10,847 nt of DNA from SAR202 cluster bacterium (GTDB lineage: Bacteria; Chloroflexota; Dehalococcoidia; SAR202; GCA-002694895). The position numbers were made by a program, and so were the translations under genes. Location of the stretch: positions 1 through 10,847 of the forward strand of contig VFGQ01000121.1 in assembly GCA_009391605.1 (NCBI GenBank), given 5' to 3'. Positions 7,637 through 10,847 of this stretch are shown in pieces. The notes beneath the pieces were generated by a model. It was not told the origin of the DNA. It did not search any database and saw only the letters and a list, made by a program, of their open reading frames with translations. How positions within the stretch are numbered: position 1 is the stretch's first letter; each line of letters begins with the position of its first letter.

Positions 7637-7660
7637 ATGTTTCTCCTTTTATAGGAATTG

Positions 7661-7669
7661 ATGATAGCA
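7661..7669 (-). promoter_or_regulatory. Possible extended -10 promoter for the hyi-aor operon
   Basis: Read on the minus strand the site is TGC-TATCAT: an extended TGn element joined to a near-consensus -10 hexamer at 7661-7666. No good -35 lies 16-18 bases upstream, which an extended -10 can tolerate. Predicted transcription would start near 7654, giving a leader of under 20 bases that includes the AAGGAG ribosome site at 7643-7648. Such a short leader leaves no room for a molybdenum-cofactor riboswitch. In AT-rich DNA such hexamers arise by chance, so support is modest. Confidence 0.35.
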
Positions 7670-7699
7670 TATTTAGATTATTAATTACTTTTTTTCCTT

Positions 7700-7750
7700 T
7701 TTATAATTTATTAATATTTTAATATAAAATAAATATTAATAAATTATAAA
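7700..7750. repeat. Perfect 20-bp inverted repeat, all A/T, in the divergent control region
   Basis: The left arm 7700-7719 and right arm 7731-7750 are exact reverse complements, with an 11-base spacer (7720-7730). Both arms contain only A and T and include the core ATTAATATTT or its complement. The dyad lies upstream of both divergent genes, ending 20 bases before the plus-strand ATG. A candidate -10 for that gene (TAAAAT, 7725-7730) lies in the spacer, though no convincing -35 was found. It is placed like an operator for a dimeric regulator controlling both directions. In such AT-rich DNA some palindromes occur by chance, but 20 matched pairs in a row is long. It does not look like a terminator: it has no GC stem and lies upstream of both genes. 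Confidence 0.6.
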
Positions 7751-7770
7751 CATAAGTAGAGAGTATATAA

Positions 7771-8823
7771 ATGAAAGATAAGATAAAAATAGGTATTATT
7801 GGTGCTGGTGAAAATACTAGAAAATTTCATATTCCAAATTTTCAAAAACTGGACGGAGTTGAAGTTGTTTCAGTCTGTAATAGATCAAAAGAATCTGGGC
7901 AAAAAGTTGCTGATGAGTTTTCAATACAAAAAGTTTTTACCAATTGGATAGATTTAGTAAAGGATTCGGATATAAATGCTGTTTGTATTGGAACATGGCC
8001 ATATATGCATAAAACACTTGTGGAAGCCGCTTTAAATAATGGTAAACATGTTATGACTGAAGCAAGAATGACTGATAGTTATGAAAATGCTAAAGATATG
8101 TTAAGTTTATCTAAAGCATCGCCTGGGCTTATTGCACAAATTGTGCCAGGTCCAATGACTTTGAAATTTGATAAATATATAAGAAAAATTATAGCTGAAA
8201 AAGAAATAGGGGAAATTATACAAATTGATATCTCGATTAGTCATCAAACTCCTCTGACTGTAAATGCTGGATATCCAGATTATGGATCTGAATATCATTG
8301 GAGAAATAATTTATATTTAAGCGGTATGAATATCATGCAATTAGGTATTTGGTATGAAGCTATGATGAGATGGGTAGGGCCTGCAAAAAATGTGTATTCC
8401 AGAGCCAAAACAGTTGTCAATTCAAAAAAGAATAATGAAGATTATTCTTTCATTGAGATTCCTGATCATATAAATATAATAGGAGATTTGCAAATAGGTG
8501 CTACATATAATATAAAAATGAGTACAGTTCAGGGAAATGCTCAAAAAGATAGTGTATGGATATTCGGCACAGAGGGTACTTTGATGTTAGATTGTGTTGA
8601 CTATATTTTATATAAAGGGGATCGTGAAACGAATTTAAGTGTAATAGAAATACCTGATAATTACCAGTCTCATTGGAGAGTAGAGGAAGAATTTATATCA
8701 GCAATTAGAGGAAAAGAGTTGATAACACATACCCCTTTTGAAACAGGAGTTAAATATATGGAATTTACTGAAGCTACTCGTAAAAGTGCTAATAGCGGTA
8801 AAAGAATAGATCTTTCAATATAG
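7771..8823 (+). CDS. Gfo/Idh/MocA family oxidoreductase-like protein with atypical catalytic residues
   Basis: This 350-residue protein has normal length for the family, whose members oxidise or reduce sugars, inositols and related alcohols with NAD(P). The N-terminal Rossmann domain has GIIGAGENTRKFHIP (8-22). GTWPYMH (74-80) occupies the place of the usual TPxxxH motif. The C-terminal alpha/beta domain contains HWRVEEEFISAIRG (301-314) and a typical last block (PFETGVKYMEF). The normal catalytic Lys of the EKP motif is missing: the site reads EARM (97-100). The usual DxGxHxxD segment reads QLGIWYE (190-196), replacing Asp, His and Asp. It may act by another mechanism, bind a sugar without catalysis, or belong to a variant subfamily. 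The ATG has a plausible AGAGAG ribosome site at 7758-7763. It diverges from the hyi operon and probably shares its control region. The substrate is unknown. Confidence 0.88.
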   Translation: MKDKIKIGIIGAGENTRKFHIPNFQKLDGVEVVSVCNRSKESGQKVADEFSIQKVFTNWIDLVKDSDINAVCIGTWPYMHKTLVEAALNNGKHVMTEARMTDSYENAKDMLSLSKASPGLIAQIVPGPMTLKFDKYIRKIIAEKEIGEIIQIDISISHQTPLTVNAGYPDYGSEYHWRNNLYLSGMNIMQLGIWYEAMMRWVGPAKNVYSRAKTVVNSKKNNEDYSFIEIPDHINIIGDLQIGATYNIKMSTVQGNAQKDSVWIFGTEGTLMLDCVDYILYKGDRETNLSVIEIPDNYQSHWRVEEEFISAIRGKELITHTPFETGVKYMEFTEATRKSANSGKRIDLSI

Positions 8824-9378
8824 TTAGTTTATATTCTTAATTAATATATTTAGTTTTTCAGATGTTAATTTACCTGAGATTCTATTTTTTATTTTTCCAT
8901 TTTTATCAATTAAGAATGTTTCCGGGATTTTTGATACTCCATAAGATATAGTAATAAATTCTTTGTCAACGACTGAACTAAAAGAAATATTGAATTGATT
9001 TACAAATGATTTAGCATCATCAATATTACTATCCATATTTACACCTAAAATTCTTATATTTTTATTTTCTTTAGATATATTCTCCAATATAGGCAATTCT
9101 TCTCTGCATGGAGGACACCAGGATGCCCAAAAAGTGATTATTGTTGGTTTTTGGTTATTAAAATCTAATATGTATTTATCTCCAGTTAAAGTGGTTGATG
9201 TGAAACTTGGTGCAATAGAATTTTCCCCATCAATTATTATTAATTCAATGTTTTCATTTTTTGTACTTTGATAGATAAATAAAAAACTAAATAATGAAAT
9301 AAATAGAAGAAAAAAAGATAAATATATATATAAGAATTTATATTTAATTTTGATTATTTGTTTAATTAAATTTAACAT
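8824..9378 (-). CDS. Membrane-anchored TlpA/ResA-like thioredoxin-fold protein
   Basis: This 184-residue protein has one N-terminal membrane segment (about 15-36, rich in Phe, Leu and Ile) after a Lys-containing start, so the rest should face outside the membrane. No lipobox cysteine is present, so it is a signal anchor and not a lipoprotein. The thioredoxin domain carries ASWCPPC (85-91, redox pair Cys88/Cys91) and the cis-proline loop KIPETFLID (150-158, Pro152). The WCPPC motif and ETFLID fit the TlpA/ResA/CcmG group, which reduce disulfides in cytochrome c maturation or in secreted proteins. No cytochrome or ccm gene is nearby, so the exact role is open. The last codon abuts the stop of the convergent Gfo/Idh gene. 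No strong Shine-Dalgarno sequence is seen; a possible -10 (TATAAT on the minus strand, 9404-9409) lacks a good -35. Confidence 0.88.
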   Translation of the reverse strand: MLNLIKQIIKIKYKFLYIYLSFFLLFISLFSFLFIYQSTKNENIELIIIDGENSIAPSFTSTTLTGDKYILDFNNQKPTIITFWASWCPPCREELPILENISKENKNIRILGVNMDSNIDDAKSFVNQFNISFSSVVDKEFITISYGVSKIPETFLIDKNGKIKNRISGKLTSEKLNILIKNIN

Positions 9379-9410
9379 TAGAAGATTATAAAATTTAATT
9401 ATTATTATAA

Positions 9411-9440
9411 TTGACTTGTTGTGACATTTGTATTTATAAT
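9411..9440 (+). promoter_or_regulatory. Sigma-70-type promoter of the 5S rRNA gene
   Basis: The -35 hexamer TTGACT (9411-9416, 5 of 6 to consensus) and the perfect -10 TATAAT (9435-9440) are separated by 18 bases. Transcription would be expected to start near 9447, which coincides with the first paired base of the mature 5S rRNA. The match in sequence, spacing and position makes this the best-supported promoter in the window. It also faces away from the tlpA-like gene, whose start lies only 32 bases to the left. Confidence 0.75.
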
Positions 9441-9446
9441 CTTATT

Positions 9447-9564
9447 TCCTGGTGATTTTAGCGAGGTTGACCCACCCGTTCCCATCCCGAACACGGAAGT
9501 GAAACGCTTTTGCGCTGACGATACTCTATTGGCAACGATATGGGACAATAAGTAATTGCCAGGA
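9447..9564 (+). rRNA. rrf: 5S ribosomal RNA
   Basis: The conserved bacterial 5S core is plain: GACCCACCCGTTCCCATCCC (9469-9488) followed by GAACACGGAAGTGAAAC. The ends form helix I: CCTGGTGATT (9448-9457) pairs with AATTGCCAGG (9554-9563), ten pairs of which two are G-U, extended by T9447-A9564. This gives about 118 bases, normal for 5S. No 16S or 23S gene is in the window, at least 9 kb to the left and 1.2 kb to the right. No hairpin-plus-T-run terminator follows, so read-through into rpsA is possible. Confidence 0.95.
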
Positions 9565-9581
9565 TTAAACTCTCAAAGGTA

Positions 9582-9610
9582 TTTACTTCAGTAGCTTCTA
9601 ACAATATAAT
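9582..9610 (+). promoter_or_regulatory. rpsA: Probable promoter of rpsA
   Basis: A -35-like TTTACT (9582-9587, 4 of 6 to consensus) and a perfect -10 TATAAT (9605-9610) are 17 bases apart. The start point would be near 9617, leaving about 38 bases of leader before the proposed ATC start codon. It lies 18 bases after the end of the 5S gene, so rpsA may be expressed both from here and by read-through. Confidence 0.55.
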
Positions 9611-9642
9611 ATAGTTCGCATTTTTATATTAAATTAAATTTT

Positions 9643-9657
9643 GAGGAAAATAAAATC
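9643..9657 (+). promoter_or_regulatory. rpsA: Ribosome-binding site and ATC at the expected rpsA start
   Basis: GAGGA (9643-9647) is followed after 7 bases by ATC (9655-9657) exactly where an ATG would be expected. The frame is open from TAA at 9607-9609 onward, yet it holds no ATG, GTG or TTG until TTG at 9685-9687. That TTG has no Shine-Dalgarno sequence before it. The site decides the rpsA start and points to a rare AUC initiation codon, or to a one-base sequence error for ATG. Confidence 0.5.
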
Positions 9658-10847
9658 AATAATCAAGATGAATTATCTAAGCTTTTGGATGAACACGAAA
9701 AAGATGTAGTTAAAATTAACCGTGGGCAGGTTTTAACTGGAACCGTTATGGAGATAAACTACGAAGGTGTATTGTTGAACTTGGGTGGTAAATCTGAAGG
9801 TTTGATACCGAAATCAGAAATGCGATATGTAGATCCAGAGATGTTAGAAAAACTTAATATTGGTGATGAATTAACTGTAATGGTTTTAAAAACTGGGTTT
9901 TTCAAAGGCACTGATGTTACACCAATTTATTCATATGACAAAGCTTTAGTTAGGGAAGGTTGGGATATTTTAGAGAAAGCACAAAATTCAGATGAACCAG
10001 TTGAAGGCCTTATATTGGGATCTAATAAAGGTGGAGCTATGATTGATATTAAAGGAGTCCAAGGTTTTATTCCTTCGTCTCAACTTCTTTCTTATTTTGT
10101 TCCAGATGAAAATGTAGAAGATTCTTCTGTGGAAGTAGATGTGACAGGAAGAAAAAATTTAGAAAAAAATATTAATAACAAGATTTCTTTAAAAGTATTG
10201 GAAGTAGATCAGACAAGAAATAGGGCAATATTATCTGAAAGAGCATTAATGCAGGAATTAAAAGAAAAAGCTAAACAAAAAGTAATGTTAGATTTGGTAG
10301 AAGGTCAAATTATACAAGCAAAAATAATTGGATTAAGTTCTTTCGGAGCATTTGTAGATATTAATGGTGCTGATGGTTTAATCCATATATCAGAGTTATC
10401 ATGGAATAAATTGAATTCACCAAGTGAAGTTGTAAAAGTTGGACAAGAATTGGATGTATATATACTTCATTTAGATAGAGAAAATAAAAGAATAGCATTA
10501 AGTTTAAAAAGATTAACCCCTGGTCCTTGGGATGAAATTAGTAATAATATGCCTATTGGATCAAAAGTTAAAGCTTTAGTTACAAGAATAGTGGAATTTG
10601 GAGTCTTTGCAAGAATACAAGATATGGGAGTAGAAGGATTAATTCATATATCAGAGCTTTCTGATTTAGACGATGTTAATCCTGCAGATATTGTTTCTGT
10701 TGATCAGGAAGTAGAAGTCACAGTAGTATCTTTAGATCCAGAAAGAAGAAGATTAGGATTAAGTTTGAAAAACACTGAACAAGAGTTAAAAAGCTCAAAA
10801 GTAGAAGAAGCAGCAGCAGAAGTGGAAGAGGAACCAAAAGCAGAAGA
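9655..10847 (+). CDS. rpsA: 30S ribosomal protein S1 (3' end outside window)
   Basis: At least 397 residues are visible; the gene continues past the right edge. Four S1 (OB-fold) RNA-binding domains can be read, at about residues 22-90, 114-185, 214-284 and 300-370. Domain 1 has GQVLTGTVMEINYEGVLLNL. Domains 3 and 4 carry the classic GLIHISEL motif (their IHISEL begins at residues 243 and 330). An acidic Glu/Ala-rich tail begins near residue 375. S1 binds mRNA and helps it dock on the 30S subunit. Four domains match the shorter S1 of several non-proteobacterial phyla, against six in E. coli. The start is placed at ATC 9655 on the basis of the ribosome-binding site; TTG at 9685 is the alternative and would remove ten residues without touching domain 1. 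Residue numbers assume the ATC start. It lies downstream of the 5S gene on the same strand. Confidence 0.93.
   Translation, partial: MNNQDELSKLLDEHEKDVVKINRGQVLTGTVMEINYEGVLLNLGGKSEGLIPKSEMRYVDPEMLEKLNIGDELTVMVLKTGFFKGTDVTPIYSYDKALVREGWDILEKAQNSDEPVEGLILGSNKGGAMIDIKGVQGFIPSSQLLSYFVPDENVEDSSVEVDVTGRKNLEKNINNKISLKVLEVDQTRNRAILSERALMQELKEKAKQKVMLDLVEGQIIQAKIIGLSSFGAFVDINGADGLIHISELSWNKLNSPSEVVKVGQELDVYILHLDRENKRIALSLKRLTPGPWDEISNNMPIGSKVKALVTRIVEFGVFARIQDMGVEGLIHISELSDLDDVNPADIVSVDQEVEVTVVSLDPERRRLGLSLKNTEQELKSSKVEEAAAEVEEEPKAE

Noticed and set aside
7637..7660. Molybdenum-cofactor riboswitch ahead of the operon
   Set aside because: The leader from the likely promoter is under 20 bases, far too short for that RNA, and no matching fold is visible.
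8107..8298. Minus-strand open frame of 63 codons
   Set aside because: It is antisense to the Gfo/Idh gene, with biased composition and no start signal.
9565..9605. Intrinsic terminator after the 5S gene
   Set aside because: No stem of useful length followed by a T-run could be formed from this stretch.
9668..9709. ATG at 9668 as the rpsA start
   Set aside because: It is out of frame with S1 and meets TAG after 13 codons.

Overview
The window comes from a low-GC bacterium. The 5S rRNA is clearly bacterial. A ribosomal protein S1 with four S1 domains, a MoeA fused to a periplasmic-binding-protein-like (PBP-like) domain, a tungsten-type aldehyde oxidoreductase and an unusual Gfo/Idh protein would all fit an AT-rich Chloroflexota lineage such as marine SAR202/Dehalococcoidia. 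That placement is inference, and no gene here proves it.

Positions 1-7636 (minus strand) look like one tightly packed operon. Transcribed from right to left it reads: hydroxypyruvate isomerase family protein (hyi); an unrecognised 110-residue protein; moeA; moeA fused to a PBP-like domain; mobA; a MoaD-type sulfur carrier; an aldehyde:ferredoxin oxidoreductase (AOR) family enzyme; and a NuoE-NuoF fusion that runs off the left edge. Neighbours overlap by 4-23 bases or are 2-3 bases apart, so translation is probably coupled. The operon pairs a probable tungsten or molybdenum pterin enzyme with its own late cofactor-assembly genes and a flavin/iron-sulfur subunit of the kind that links electrons to NAD(H). 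The isomerase at its head suggests a hydroxy-aldehyde or sugar-acid substrate, but the substrate cannot be read from the sequence.

Positions 7637-7770 are a divergent control region holding a perfect 20-bp all-A/T inverted repeat. To its right, on the plus strand, is a Gfo/Idh/MocA family protein (7771-8823). It keeps the nucleotide-binding fold but lacks the usual catalytic residues. Its stop codon abuts the stop codon of a convergent, membrane-anchored TlpA/ResA-like thioredoxin (8824-9378, minus).

Positions 9379-10847 (plus strand) hold a 5S rRNA gene, apart from any 16S or 23S gene in the window, with its own near-consensus promoter. It is followed by rpsA (ribosomal protein S1), which runs off the right edge. 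rpsA has a recognisable promoter and Shine-Dalgarno sequence, but the codon at the expected start is ATC, and no ATG, GTG or TTG lies nearby in frame. No mobile element, CRISPR array or tRNA was seen. No gene-free stretch exceeds 300 bases.
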